Part shown: one piece after another, positions 1 through 11,371 of the stretch
Numbering within the stretch: the stretch's first letter is position 1
Layout of the letters: each line of letters opens with the position of its first letter
NCBI RefSeq assembly: GCF_965363235.1
Contig: NC_134841.1
Coordinates: forward strand, 39,213,440-39,277,439
Length of the DNA stretch: 64,000 nt
Source: Mytilus galloprovincialis
Lineage: Eukaryota > Mollusca > Bivalvia > Mytilida > Mytilidae
Reading direction: 5' to 3'
Notes under the pieces: generated by a model
What the model was told of the DNA's origin: nothing
The model's database searches: none
What the model saw: the letters and a program-made list of their open reading frames with translations, nothing else
Made by a program: the position numbers and the translations under genes

Positions 1-2336
1 CGTACCATATAGAAATATCGCACCTTTATTTCTTCACAGATTTTACTTTTCATCTTCTTAAATTAATTGTTAATTTTCCAGACCCTTGATACGCGTAATG
101 CTGAAATATCCCTAAGTATATATGATATTCTAACAGTATTTCCTTTATGGAGGATTGCTGTTAACCAATTTACGTGAACACGAAATTAATTGAGTGTATT
201 TATCAAAACAGAAACAGTCATTCAAACAATGTTATTGCTAGAAGACAATTCAGTAGGAGAGATAACCACTGTAATAGTCCTTACCAAAAATGCCAAAAAA
301 AACAGACAAAAACTACAGCAGCAAAAGTTTCTCCCTATATTGTATTGTTTTTGTTTTTGTTTTTTTAATGCATAATCTTTATTTTCTCCCTGTTATCATT
401 AAACAAATTTTCAGGGAAGGTAAAACTTACAGCAAAAGTCAAATAACAAAAATACCGAACTACGATAAAAATTGAAAACAGAAAGTTACTAAGCAAAAGG
501 CAAAACCAAACGTTCAACCTCATTAAACGAATGGATAACAACTGTCATGTTTATAAAAATTTAAGTTAAACGAAAACATCAAGAATCTCTACTTATACGT
601 TCAAAATCAATTAAGCATAGCTTGAAACAAAACTCGCGTCTTTAAGTAACTCCAGTAAGTTTAATAATTATTTTGATACTGACCCTTTTAGATAATACTT
701 AAATTACATCATAAGAATAATACATACGTAAATACAACTCCTATCAAGTAGAGTGTTTCCTGATGTTTTAATTAAATCATCAGTCACAAGAGAAAGTAGT
801 TTACTATCAAAATTGGACACCGGTTCTCGCATCGTTGTAACTATAATGAGATTTGATGCGAATGTCATACAAGTGAGAGGTTTAGCGCTATAAATACAGG
901 TTCAATCAATCATTTTCTACATTTGAAAATGCCAGTATCAAGTCAGGAATATGACAGTTGCTGTCCATTCGTTTGATGTGTTTTATCATTATATTTTGCC
1001 ATTTGATTAGGGACTTTCTGTTTTAAATTTTCCTCGGAGTTCAGTTATTGGAAACCTATTATTCAATACAATCATGAGATCAATAAATACTTGGTGATCT
1101 TCTTGTTTAGTCTTTTAACAGAATGATGTTTGTTTTTTTTTTTTATTTTGGTTCATTGTGTGTTTTGAAAAGACATTTAAAACAACAAAATCGGGGGTTG
1201 GTTGAACCTGGTTTAACGGTATACCAAACATTACGCTTTATGACAATGTTTGAAATAAGCACTAAAACACTCACAAGAACAATCATAACAAGAGTAACGC
1301 ATAACGAAATAATATACTAGTCGACACAACATCCAACGAACATATTCCATCAACGACAAACACCACGTGATATCAAATACAAAGACGCAATTAAGTAACT
1401 AACAAGCAATCTAGAACTTTATACAATTATTTTCAAAATATTCGTCAAAACTATTTTCCTGACAACAATTGTATGGGAAGGCAATTTTATAATTATTTGG
1501 ATTACAAACGATAAGACATAACAGATTATCAAACCGAAACCATAACAGAAAAATCAAAAATAAATCCATGAATGTTGGATGTACAAAATACAGAGACACG
1601 CCGCACAGCAATGCAAATCTCATTCAGTTTAACAGCCATTGATGTCATCTGATGTAGATAGAATGATAAGTTTGATAACGGTGTTCTTTTCATTGGTTGA
1701 TTAATTAGCAACAAGACAGTCCTTGAATAACAGACCTTAGGTATGCCTTGAAAGAAATTCTTCACAAGTGTTGCCAGCTGAGCGAATTAGAAATCATAGC
1801 TTAGTCTTCAATGAGATCGTAGGTAATGGGAATTTTTGCTTACAACAATAATGAAAGTTATTACATGAAAATAAGTAGAACATAAGATGTAAGAAAAATA
1901 GTGCAAACAGGCATAGTTTTAACTTGTATTTTCTCACCCTATATCTCAACTCTAAATCAATAAGTATAAATATAAAAGTTTATATAGTCATAATTAAAAC
2001 ACACTCGTTAAATTATATGATAAAATACAAAAATCTCCCTTATAAAGGAAAGTTCTATTACACTACATCTTGATAATGCACCAACATACACATTTTAAGC
2101 ATTCATAAAAAGTGAATAAATTATTCTTCTAAACAAAAGACAAATAATTAAAAAAGATGACTAGAAGTTTAGACATGTAGATGATATTATGCAAGTTTTC
2201 TTTTAAAACTCAAATAATATTCAAATGTATAAGCTGAGATCAATTTATATATGCATCCGTAACTTCAAATGACTGCTAGATCTTATGTATGCATGTTATA
2301 ATGGTAATGTCCGAATGAAAATATCTTCCTAATCAC
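1..2336. other. AT-rich stretch with no gene recognised
   Basis: No coding exon with convincing splice sites or family motif was seen on either strand. Open frames here are short and of low complexity. The only recognisable piece is the dispersed repeat at about 830-1045, listed separately. The stretch lies downstream of the 3' end of the minus-strand ankyrin/death-domain gene. Confidence 0.5.
830..1045 (+). repeat. PLE-tail-type dispersed repeat, copy 1
   Basis: This block shares an ordered series of short motifs with copies near 6.7, 14.35, 24.6, 43.4-43.7 and 54.45 kb: AAGTGAGAGGTTTAGC, TTTGAAAATGCC, AGGAATATGACAGTTG, TCCATTCGTTTGATGTG and TCCTCGGAGTTCAGT. At 14.35 kb the same motif series directly follows a Penelope-like reverse transcriptase. 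I therefore infer that the family is the 3' tail of that element, copied as 5'-truncated insertions. No coding content. Confidence 0.6.
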
Positions 2337-2342
2337 TTTATT
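2337..2342 (-). promoter_or_regulatory. Polyadenylation signal of the ankyrin/death-domain gene
   Basis: AATAAA on the minus strand, about 59 bases after the stop codon of the last exon (2401-2471). It is the first canonical hexamer downstream of that exon and so the likely 3'-end signal. Confidence 0.55.
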
Positions 2343-2400
2343 GTAGTTTCATTTTGAATATGATAAAACCGTCTACGTTGAAATCCGTCCTCGGCTACAG

Positions 2401-2471
2401 TCAACACATGGCACACATCTTTCCCATACATACTTTCGGTGATCGAGCTTCCGATTTTCCACGCATTTGTT
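2401..2471 (-). pseudogene. ANKDD1A-like: Last exon: basic C-terminal tail ending in a CaaX-like motif
   Basis: Acceptor TTATTTTCAG precedes position 2471. The first two bases complete the split codon left by the 3767-3895 exon (G+AA, Glu). The exon then reads QMRGKSEARSPKVCMGKMCAMC and stops with TGA at 2401-2403. The last four residues, CAMC, fit a CaaX prenylation box in form. From memory, vertebrate ANKDD1A ends in a similar basic stretch followed by Cys-x-x-x, so a lipid anchor may be conserved; that comparison needs an alignment. The frame is fixed by the split-codon phase. Confidence 0.75.
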
Positions 2472-3766
2472 CTGAAAATAAATATTTATAGATAGTCAAT
2501 TCAAATGCGTTTCTTCGTGGTAATATGAGAGTATAAAATATAATAGTTTAAAGAAAAGTGAAAATGCATTCTAATATATTGCAAGCCTAATAGTTGCATA
2601 TAATTATATTTCCAAACAAATATAAAAAAGTTTGACACAGAGGTAAATATTAAGGTAAAGCATGTGAAAATAATAAAAAAAAAAAAGTTATATGAGGACA
2701 TTAATGAAGTTAAACATACAGTTTAATATCTAAAGATACGAATGTAAAGCGAAAAATCAGATTTAATTAACGGAAACCGTGTTAGACCCTGGAGACCCAA
2801 TGATAGGGGTATAAAATAAATTCAAATTTGACAAGTATAAAATTAATAAAAATCCATGGCAGTAAGAACAAATGCAGTATACGTTTCATATGTCTCTATA
2901 TTTAAAAGTAGGTTCAATAATTTTGAATATGAACTTTGATAGAGTTATCAACATTCAAATAAGGTATGACTTCTGCTACATATAGACATTTTGCCTAGAC
3001 AATAACAAGATATGTTTTATATATGTTTAAGAATACAATTCAAACAAAATTCTACCATATAATCATTATTGCAAAGAATGTCAAACGAATTTAAAGCCAT
3101 ACTAAACGAGTGACCGGTGAAAAATAATGTTATTCCAATTCTTGAACAGATGCATACAAACATCATATACTAAGTCTTCTGCGCACGATTTTATCCTTTT
3201 TTCGCATAAATTTCATATAGTCGTCATTTTTTTTTCAATCGGTCAGTATTGTTGTGAAAATATGGTAGGTAATTAAAGTTTGTGTGTTGAAGCCAGAGTT
3301 TAACTGTCACATGTTTGTCAACAATCAACAAAAAGTTATGGATATTGAGCACGTGTTTAATATGAACAATCAGATAATAGTTTATTTTAAGGACATCCAT
3401 TCGTATTGCGATCACCGGATTTTTACGAGATGGGTCACACTGAGGTCACATTGCATACGGAAAATATGTCGAAGAATTGCTTTCTTCCAGGAAGCAATTA
3501 AAATAAAGTAAACTTCTTCTAAATATGAACAAATTAAAGAATTTTCTTCAGAAAAAAGTATATGTACATAAGTTTAATTTTATAATGAAAACTATATATT
3601 GAGTTATAAAAAAACATATGCCTTTTTTTTTAGGTTTCTTATGACTTTAATCTATCAAATGATATCTAAATCCAGTTTAATAGGGCAAAGTATTATCATT
3701 TCAATAAATCACTAATATCTTGATTTTAGTGAAGATAAGAAATAGAAAACAATTGTCTCGACTTAC

Positions 3767-3895
3767 CTGCTAAACCACGGCGGTCTATGGCGACTAATGC
3801 TTCAAATAAAAGTTAAATTACGATTTCATCTTTCCGCACTCCATGAAGCCAAATCATTAAAAGTCGAAAACCATGCTCTCTGTGACTATTTGTAC
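3767..3895 (-). pseudogene. ANKDD1A-like: Death-domain exon 2, with an in-frame TAA
   Basis: Acceptor TTCATAG and donor GTAAGT give a 129-base exon, phase 1 at both ends. It reads TNSHREHGFRLLMIWLHGV, then RKDEIVI, then a TAA at 3813-3815, then LLFEALVAIDRRGLA. Residues on both sides of the stop match the last helices of a death domain, so the stop is a later lesion rather than a wrong frame. Translation would end before the final helix. Confidence 0.8.
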
Positions 3896-4642
3896 CTATG
3901 AATGACAGTTTAGACTTATTTAAAAAATTAATCGACAAAAGATATGTTTTATTGTATACTTTTTTTACTGAATAAATGGACAAATTTGGCGTAGGAATAT
4001 ATCAGATCTGAATTAAATTAAAATTTAAGAATATTAACACATTGTCTTTAAAGATAGTGAATATTTAAACGAGATCAAACACATAAAATGAATGAGTACC
4101 AGTGGGGAGTATCCTTTTATCAACTATCAACGTATTACAAATGATATGTAAGGGACAAAATTTCAAATTATTATCAAATCAAGCAGCATGTTCTGAACGT
4201 GTTGACGTAAATTATTTATTGATTTTTTTTCTCAAATTAATGAATTGTACAGTTTGTTTTAATTCAACCGTTTTATGCCTCTATGGAGTATATACTTGTA
4301 AGTGTTTAAAAACATGATATGTAAAACATGAATATCAGCAAATGAATTTTCGTATTTTGTGTCTTTTGAACATTTTCTTTTTTTTCAACAATTGTTAAAC
4401 ATTTTGTTTTATGAAAAACACTTACAAGACATAAAATAAGGGTCAACATTAAAAGAAAGACCAAAGACAGATCCCGGCCAAGATATATAACACCGTAGCA
4501 TAAAAGAAATGGTTCAACATGCTTTGAAATTATGCATACACTGAGGAGACTCAATGTGTTTATATGGTTCATGTTTTCATACGCTTTGAAAATCATGAAC
4601 ATAATCGGCCTTTTGTGGTACCATTAAAATCTGAAGACATAC

Positions 4643-4841
4643 CAGTGTACTGGTGTTCAATACATCTTATATGATCCGACGTGAACTTCCAGTGAACGGC
4701 CAATTTTTTCCAGTCTCCTGGTTTTAATTGTTTTGTAGCAAGTTTCCATAAAATGTCTTTCATTTGCGTTGATGATGGATGTTTTGGTGTCCTTAGGTAC
4801 TGGTGTGGGTCAACATAGTCCTACTCCTGTTCCATGTATTC
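4643..4841 (-). pseudogene. ANKDD1A-like: Death-domain exon 1, with an in-frame TAG avoidable by an alternative acceptor
   Basis: Acceptor ATCCTTACAG and donor GTATGT bound 199 bases that start in phase 0, as the preceding ankyrin exon requires. It reads EYMEQE, a stop (TAG at 4821-4823), then DYVDPHQYLRTPKHP, then MKDILWKLATKQLKPGDW, KKLAVHWKFTSDHIRCIE and HQYTG. The W..LA..W pattern is typical of death domains. The stop sits inside a second AG, so splicing at GGAGTAG|GAC would drop exactly 21 bases, keep the frame and skip the stop. Confidence 0.8.
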
Positions 4842-5640
4842 CTGTAAGGATATGATCTTAAAGTACCATGACTGTTATCTAAGTTTATTCAGCTCTTTAA
4901 ATTTTAGTAATCTAAATTAAATGAACATGAAAATGAATTCTATATGTTTACTGAACAGGCACTTTACTATATGATCTTTATACAATTTATGCCTAGGTAG
5001 TTTGTTGTGTTTTATTTTGCCCTTCAGGTATGGTTTAAAACGATAATTACAATTATGTGAAAACTGGGACAATTTACTCGCCCGCATGCCGATGAACATT
5101 TTAGACATGTTGTTTTATATAATTTACTCATAACAGATCATTCGTTGTGTTCCTTTTAAGAATACGTGCAATTTCTTATAAATAGTTACTTTGTTTAAAT
5201 AGAATTTAGGGAAATCGAAACTTGAAGTGTAAGATCTAACTAATGTTTAGAAACATTTTTTTGATAAAATGAAGAACAAAACCCACAAAAATCGGTAAAA
5301 GATGAATATTTTAAAATAAGGTAGAAGTACCATTCATGGTGATAATAGCAAAAACATGTTTGATAGTAAACACAGGTTTTAGTAAATACAAAGTAAGCCG
5401 ACATTAGTTTACAAATGTTAAAATCTCGTACATCGATGAAGAAAAGACAAATAAAAGTAACAAGTTACATTGGCTCCAAAAGGAACGAGATCATGTGCGT
5501 CAACATTGTTTATGTTATGCCATGCGTGCATCATCTGCCATACTCAACATGTCTTTAAAGAACACAAATCGTAATACAGAACAGACGACTCTACTTGTAT
5601 CTAAAGATTTTAAAATCCGATATCGCTAATACGTTGTGAA

Positions 5641-5771
5641 TAAACAGAGGCAACAGTAGTATACCGCTGTTCAAAACTCGTAAATCTATGGACAAAAAAC
5701 AAAATCGGGGTAACAAACTAAAACTGAGGGAAACGCATTGAATAAAAGAGGAGAACAACGACACAACATTA
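5641..5771 (+). repeat. Dispersed repeat of the 'GTATACCGCTGTTCAAAACTC' family flanked by direct repeats
   Basis: It contains AGTATACCGCTGTTCAAAAC, AAAATCGGGGTAACAAACTA and GAGGGAAACGCATT, also present at 43424-43556 and, diverged, at 33598-33760. The stretch AAAATCCGATATCGCTAATA and the bases after it occur just before (5612-5639) and just after (5772-5799) this block with one mismatch, which suggests an insertion with a long target duplication or a local duplication. No coding capacity. Confidence 0.5.
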
Positions 5772-6603
5772 AAAATCCGATATCGCTAATATGTTGTGAC
5801 ATCGACACACGGTTTCAGACACCTAATTTGCGATGATAAAACTTAAGTTGTCTCAATATTTTAAAGACAACACTGATGTATAAAATATTGGTATTAAAGA
5901 GTCTTTTGATTGCTTGCTTGCTTGATAGATTATGTGGTGTTTTTTTACGTTTTATGCGATTTTCAGTTCTTTTACCGTGTTGGGACAGTCAGTTTATATT
6001 GGCAGAAGAAGCCGGGGTACTATGAGAGAACCACCGTCATTCGGGAGGGAAAAAAATGTTATCCTGGTCAACTCTGATAAGAATTCAGCATGCCTAGTTC
6101 AAACAATAACTTTCGTTCTGCTATACATGTAGCAACGAAAACATTCAAATTTGTATTATCTCTTGATTGACAGGGGAAAAAAACACAAAGGAAATATGAA
6201 GAGAAGAAAAAGCAGATACCAGTCTGGTATAAAGTTAAGTGTTGTTATATTCAAATGTTCTTACCAGAAAATCATTTTTTGAACTAGAGTTACCTACCGT
6301 TTATCATGTTCTCGAGAAATAAATATTTTTATGTAAAATATCTTTTAGATCGATCATACTTAAAAAAAGAAATTAAAGCAAATATAGGCAAAGGACCTAG
6401 TATACAGAGTTAAATGCTCCTTCTTGCCTTGAATGCAGATCCTTCTTCTAAAGATATTGGCCTTTATTTTATAACTTAATAACTTAGCAAAAATATAGTT
6501 TGCATGCAATCTTAAAAGAAGAATTTCGTTGAATGATAAAATGATCTGAAATATTGTGCAGTCAAATATTTTTAAAATGTACATTATACACATACTTGTC
6601 TCG

Positions 6604-6960
6604 TTATAGATACCAAACTTCCAAACTGTATACGCCAGACGCTTCTCGTCTAGTATTCAAATATTTTGACTATTTAATTATTATGTCTGTTTACTTTCAC
6701 GCATCATAGTAAATATAACGGAATTTGATGAGACTGTCATCAAAGTGAGAGGTTTAGCGCATTTAAAACTATGTTTAATCCACCATTTTCTACATTTGAA
6801 AATGCCTGTACCAAGTAAAAAATATGACAGTTCTTGTCCATTCGTTTTTGATGTGTTTATGGACTTTCCGATTAGATTTTCCTCTGAGTTCAGTAATTTT
6901 GTGATTTTACTTTTTTCTAGAATAGACTCATCAGTCAAATAAAGTACAAAGTTGAAGTGC
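6604..6960 (+). repeat. Degenerate hammerhead-repeat fragment followed by PLE-tail repeat, copy 2
   Basis: TATACGCCAGACGC near 6631 resembles the stem I/III side of the hammerhead units but the core is lost. From about 6680 the motif series of the PLE-tail family follows: ACGGAATTTGATGAGACTG, AAGTGAGAGGTTTAGC, TTTGAAAATGCCTGTACCAA. It is close to the copy at 14340-14640, including the shared end AAGGTAAGATTTACCTCGCA. Confidence 0.5.
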
Positions 6961-7570
6961 ATTGAGAACCAAAAATTCGAAGAGTTGTTGCAAAACAAAG
7001 GTAAGATTTACCTCGCAAATATCTTTAGTATTTTGAAAAAAACACAAAGTTTTGTAAACAATAATTTTTATTTATGACATATAAATGATAATTCCTGTCA
7101 ACATAGAATATAGCTTACAGCGGCTTGTGATACCTTCGGACATTATACTCTTTGAGGAAGAGTGAGAACGATGATGCATCTGATAAATAGAATTAAACAT
7201 AAAACTCGGGACTGATACCAAATATTTTCGAATTCTGGAATGGACCTTTTTGCAAAATTATCTGGAATCTCCCTCCAATTTATTTTTAATTTTTTATCGC
7301 AGCATAGTGTTTAAAACAAACAACCATATAATTATTTGAAGTATGTAACGAACTAGGTAAACATAAAAAGTTTAACAAAATTCAATTAAATTTCCATTTT
7401 GTTAAAAGTCATTTTGAAAATTTCTAATCACAACTTGAATTTTTTTCTTATTTAAGAAGTGTTAGAATATTAGCTATAACTGAAGACTCTATAAGAACAC
7501 TATGCAAACAAAGAATGCTCACATTCAATTTTCAATATTTTCTTCAAATATTTAAAAATCAAAAGCTTAC

Positions 7571-7666
7571 CCTTGTAACTGCATAGTATCTTTCAGCTTT
7601 GATTATCATATCTACAATCGCAACAAAACTTCCTCTAGATGCTAGTTGTAGCGGTGTTTTTCCTAG
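7571..7666 (-). pseudogene. ANKDD1A-like: Last ankyrin-repeat exon (32 codons)
   Basis: Acceptor AATTTAAAG and donor GTAAGC. It reads LGKTPLQLASRGSFVAIVD then MIIKAERYYAVTR. The TPLQLA and aromatic KAERYY end match the terminal repeat that joins the death-domain linker in ANKDD1-type proteins. No stop; phase 0 at both ends. Confidence 0.8.
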
Positions 7667-8244
7667 CTTTAAATTGAAGAAGACATATTCAGTAAAAATT
7701 TGTACATTTTAGTTTTTATTTCTTTCGTGTACTAATATTAAAATGATTGATTGTCTGTTGCTCTTTTTTATGCATGTTGCGGAGGATGCTCATATGGGAC
7801 TATATGTGATAGTAATTTAAGTTCTAAAAAGTCTGCCCTGGACTTTAATCTATTAATACTAGATTACGTTTTTTCATTTCTTTTCTATTTGTTTGAAATT
7901 AGGAATCTTTTATCTGACACCAAACTATGAATTCGTTAAAAGCTGCATTTTTATTGATGATTTTTTACAGTCATATCTAAATTCGTTTATAATTCGTTTT
8001 GAATAAGTAGTTTGTCTAAGATTCCAATTGCTTTGACATACTACTTATCAATTGTATGTACATTCATCAGCATTATCGAGACAATATTTTAAATATAGTT
8101 GCTATTTGGTTGAATTCCTTTTTATTTTAAACGTGCTTATTCAACACCAATAACTTGTGGAAAAGGATTACCACTGTAATTGAGTATTGCTTTATCTCAT
8201 CAATTGTTTTTATTTCAGACATTCATACATACGATTAAAATTAC

Positions 8245-8343
8245 CTTTTCACGACGGGAAAGATTAGCATCACCAGCCAATAATACTTCAACAGATTCCT
8301 GAAACCCATTTTCTACAGCTACGTGTATTGCAGTTTGCTGTCG
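8245..8343 (-). pseudogene. ANKDD1A-like: Ankyrin-repeat exon (33 codons)
   Basis: Acceptor CTTCACAG and a GTAATT donor, a weaker variant. It reads RQQTAIHVAVENGFQESVEV then LLAGDANLSRREK. TAIHVA and VEVLLAGDANL are ankyrin consensus positions. Exactly one repeat per symmetric 99-base exon. Confidence 0.85.
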
Positions 8344-8599
8344 CTGTGAAGACAGAAAAAGAATGTATTACCTGATATTATGATACATAATTGATTCATA
8401 ATATTGACCAGAAATCAATTTCTAAAAACAATGATACGAACTGAATATTCAACTACCAATGTAAAATACACAGCTGGGTTTATTAAATCATATCCATATG
8501 TGGTTAGGTAGATTGTGGGAAACTGAGACTATTTCCTATTCATTTACTACTATGGTTTACCTAGCTGTAAATTAGCGTATTCATCCAATTATCTAATAT

Positions 8600-9087
8600 G
8601 TATATGTACAAATGATTTGAATATAATTGAAGATGAAAAACATGTTTTATTAGAATGCCCAGAATATGCAGATTTGCGAACGATATTTTTTAACAGTGTA
8701 TGTAATATAGAAAGTAGTTTTAGTAATTTAAGTAATGAAGAAAAGTTTTTATTTATGTTTCATGATGATAGAGTTTGTTATTTTACAGCCAAAATCTGCC
8801 ATGAAGTACTTTTTAAGAGAAAGTGTATTTTATACTCGTAATAAGTGTTTATAATGTTGTTTGTTTTCTTTTGTATAATTGTTTTTAATAGTATGGTGTT
8901 TTATGCTAAAATAAATTGACATATGTAATAGATGTAATATCAATGTATTTTAATCTGTGTTTTTACAGTCTCTCATTACTCTTTTTAGAGTGGCTTTTTT
9001 ATAAATTGTTAATATTATATTGTGTTGTATATCAAATGTTTTAAAGAGGTGAAACTCTAATAAATTATCTGTTTGTTTGTTTGTTTA
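8600..9087 (+). mobile_element. 5'-truncated LINE: end of ORF2 plus 3' UTR
   Basis: The frame from about 8608 to 8841 reads DLNIIEDEKHVLLECPEY, then FSNLSNEEKFLFMFHDD and FTAKICHEVLFKRKCILYS with a stop. EDEKHVLLECPEY is the H..C half of the zinc-binding motif found after the reverse transcriptase of many non-LTR elements. A non-coding 3' region follows and ends in a (TTTG)n run near 9070-9086, as in CR1/RTE-type tails. It lies in an intron of the ankyrin gene, in opposite orientation. Confidence 0.65.
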
Positions 9088-9420
9088 TGTAAGTCGAACT
9101 ATTAGTGTACGCATTCGGTCAGGAGTATTGCCATACAGTGTATTAATCTTTTTTTCTCCATTACTTTATGTATCGTTTTTGTTGTTATCGCGGTAAAATT
9201 TAATATACTACTTAAAATCGCTAACAAGTAAAAACGGTATGTATACTAATAAAGTTACTATGTTGTGTCCTCTGTAAAAAGTAACTGATACACATTAAGC
9301 TACTCTGTTAAATACGTTAAACAAAACTAGATAAATGTTAACTTTCTTTTTGTGCAGGCGCCATTTAGCATGCAGACTCATTTCTTTAGGTCAACGTTTT
9401 TTTTAATGTCATAACTTATG

Positions 9421-9578
9421 TGGTGTTCGTGTTGTTTATTCTTTAGTTTTCTATGTTGTGTCGTGTGTGCTGTTGTTTGTTTGTCTTTTTTCATTTTTAG
9501 CCATGGCGTTGTCAGTTTGTTTTAGATTTATGAGTTTGACTGTCCCTTTGGTATCTTTCGTCCCTCTTTTATGGTTCA
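9421..9578 (+). repeat. Dispersed repeat containing 'GCCATGGCGTTGTCAGTTTG'
   Basis: It contains TTTTCTATGTTGTGTCGTGT, AGCCATGGCGTTGTCAGTTT and GACTGTCCCTTTGGTATCTT. Related pieces occur at 10998-11060, 53970-54020 and 58215-58350. I remember this as a common mussel repeat; the short open frame it contains (MALSVCFRFMSLTVPL) is part of the repeat and not a gene. Confidence 0.55.
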
Positions 9579-9912
9579 AAGTATGTAAGTTATTTGCATC
9601 AAAAAAGATTTCGGTGATATTGCTGTGTCTTTTATTTTATCAATTCAATAAGTCAAGTAAGTGATACCCAAGGCATTACTCTATATTTCTAATAAATCAT
9701 GCCATGTTAGTCTCATTTAAGAACGTCTGTATATATCTAAACTTGTAATGTTGTAAATGTCATATCAGTGACGTTGATCTGATTTTCGTCGTAAATTTGA
9801 CTCCCGTTCTCTATAATGTATACTGTAATTAAATGATGTATGAACAATTAACTATTTTCTCTTGTCAGAGTCATAGTTTCAGATGAGTCCATTTTGTCTT
9901 TGACATACTTAC

Positions 9913-10011
9913 ATTGTTAGCTATGTTGATGTCACAGTAAGCTTGGATCAATATTTCTATAATGTGGCGCAAATTTCCCAAAGTTGCCAAATGTAATGCA
10001 GTGTTTCCTTG
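9913..10011 (-). pseudogene. ANKDD1A-like: Ankyrin-repeat exon (33 codons)
   Basis: Acceptor TTCATTAG, donor GTAAGT. It reads QGNTALHLATLGNLRHIIEI then LIQAYCDINIANN. GNTALHLA is a full ankyrin signature. Phase 0 at both ends, no stop. Confidence 0.87.
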
Positions 10012-10713
10012 CTAATGAAATAAATCATATACAAATTTAAGCAAAAATTTTGAAAAAAACACTTTAAACGTACAGTGTTACTTAGAAATGTTAGAAATTG
10101 CAATACAATAAGTTTTAATTTTTAAATTGAATATGTTTTTTTTTTAATCCAAAAACGAGTACCAATGTATACGATTTAGAAAAAAATTATTTTGATAAAT
10201 ACAAAGTTTGAACCAATTAAGGAAATGTGCTGTATTCAAGAATATGAAAAGAAGATATATCATTAATGACAAGGTACTTGGTCTTCATACAAAACTTTAC
10301 CACAGAGAACAATTATCATTGATATCGATCTATCAATATGTTTGCTAGAAATTATGAAGATAGACAATGACAAACGACGGAAACAAGCAGTTGCTTTACT
10401 TTTGTTTTATATTTTATGGATTTGTTTTATATTTTACACATCACGTACACTTTAAAGTACAAGTGAAGGGGATTTTATTTTCTTAAAATCGAATTATAAA
10501 ATAATTTGTATCGGTTTAAAATACCGTTTACGAATCTTTGGTATATGATTCATATACAAACCATAAAGAAGATGAAGAACCACAACGTCAATTTCTTTTG
10601 AGTGTCAATTTATGTGTCAAACTATCCTATTCAACGTCGTGACTCTTAAATTCTGACGGAACTGGTTTCTGGTATCAATTCTGGTATCTAATGATCAGTT
10701 TAGTTATACTTAC

Positions 10714-10812
10714 AAAATTCTGAGCGTCAATATAAGCACCATTTTTGATTATGGTCATAGCTACTTCGTCATGGCCATTTGTTGCTGCAAAATGTAATGC
10801 GGTCATTCCTTT
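10714..10812 (-). pseudogene. ANKDD1A-like: Ankyrin-repeat exon (33 codons)
   Basis: Acceptor ATTTTTCAG, donor GTAAGT. It reads KGMTALHFAATNGHDEVAMT then IIKNGAYIDAQNF. Clear ankyrin consensus (TALHFAATNGH, NGAYIDAQN), phase 0, no stop. Confidence 0.88.
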
Positions 10813-11278
10813 CTGAAAAATCACAAATTTCGTGTTACAATATATGCATTAAGGTATGCACATATAAGGGACTGAGAGAACATAATATTTATGTAAAATA
10901 GAAAAACTGTTCTTTATCATCGATTGCATGCATGTCTGCAATTACAAAATAGGCGGACGATTCCAAAAGGAATAACAAAAACACATACATTAAAGATATG
11001 GCGTTGTCAGTTTGTGTATAACTTTTAAGTTTGAATGTCTCTTCGGTATCTTTCAATGTTTTTTAAAAATATTTAGAAATTAAAAATAAAAACAAGCACT
11101 CTGGATGGGCATACTATTCAAATCTACTCAACTGTTGCCTTATCTATATAGATGCATTTTTTGTTGTATAAGAATTGTTGGTTTTTTCTATATTATTATC
11201 GTTAATTTCTAGAAGAATCAAATTATTCACTTTAAATGCAGCTAACATATTCCAACTCATTTCATAATTTATACATAC

Positions 11279-11371
11279 TATTGTATCTGTGTCAGCACCA
11301 GCATTAAATTCCAATAATACATCAACAACGTCTGTATAACCATTATCTGCTGCTACATGTAAGGCGGATTT
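11279..11371 (-). pseudogene. ANKDD1A-like: Most upstream ankyrin exon seen, acceptor lost
   Basis: It reads KSALHVAADNGYTDVVDVLL then EFNAGADTDTI up to a GTATGT donor. The expected start, two codons further upstream, has no AG acceptor, and the frame meets TGA at 11375-11377. Sequence further upstream has no ankyrin character. This is the point where the gene is broken at its 5' side. Confidence 0.75.

Larger units (their letters stand above)
4842..7570 (-). other. Intron between the ankyrin and death-domain exons
   Basis: About 2.7 kb with no further exon seen. It contains a dispersed repeat at 5641-5771 flanked by 28-base near-identical direct repeats, and a PLE-tail-type copy at about 6660-6960 next to a degenerate fragment of the hammerhead-bearing repeat near 6630. 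Confidence 0.55.

Noticed and set aside
4306-4602. 98-codon minus-strand frame just upstream of death-domain exon 2
   Set aside because: It is in the intron between two assigned exons, of low complexity, with no family motif.
9458-9664. Hydrophobic 68-codon frame resembling a signal or membrane peptide
   Set aside because: Its first half is the dispersed 'GCCATGGCGTTGTCAG' repeat, seen again at 58.3 kb.
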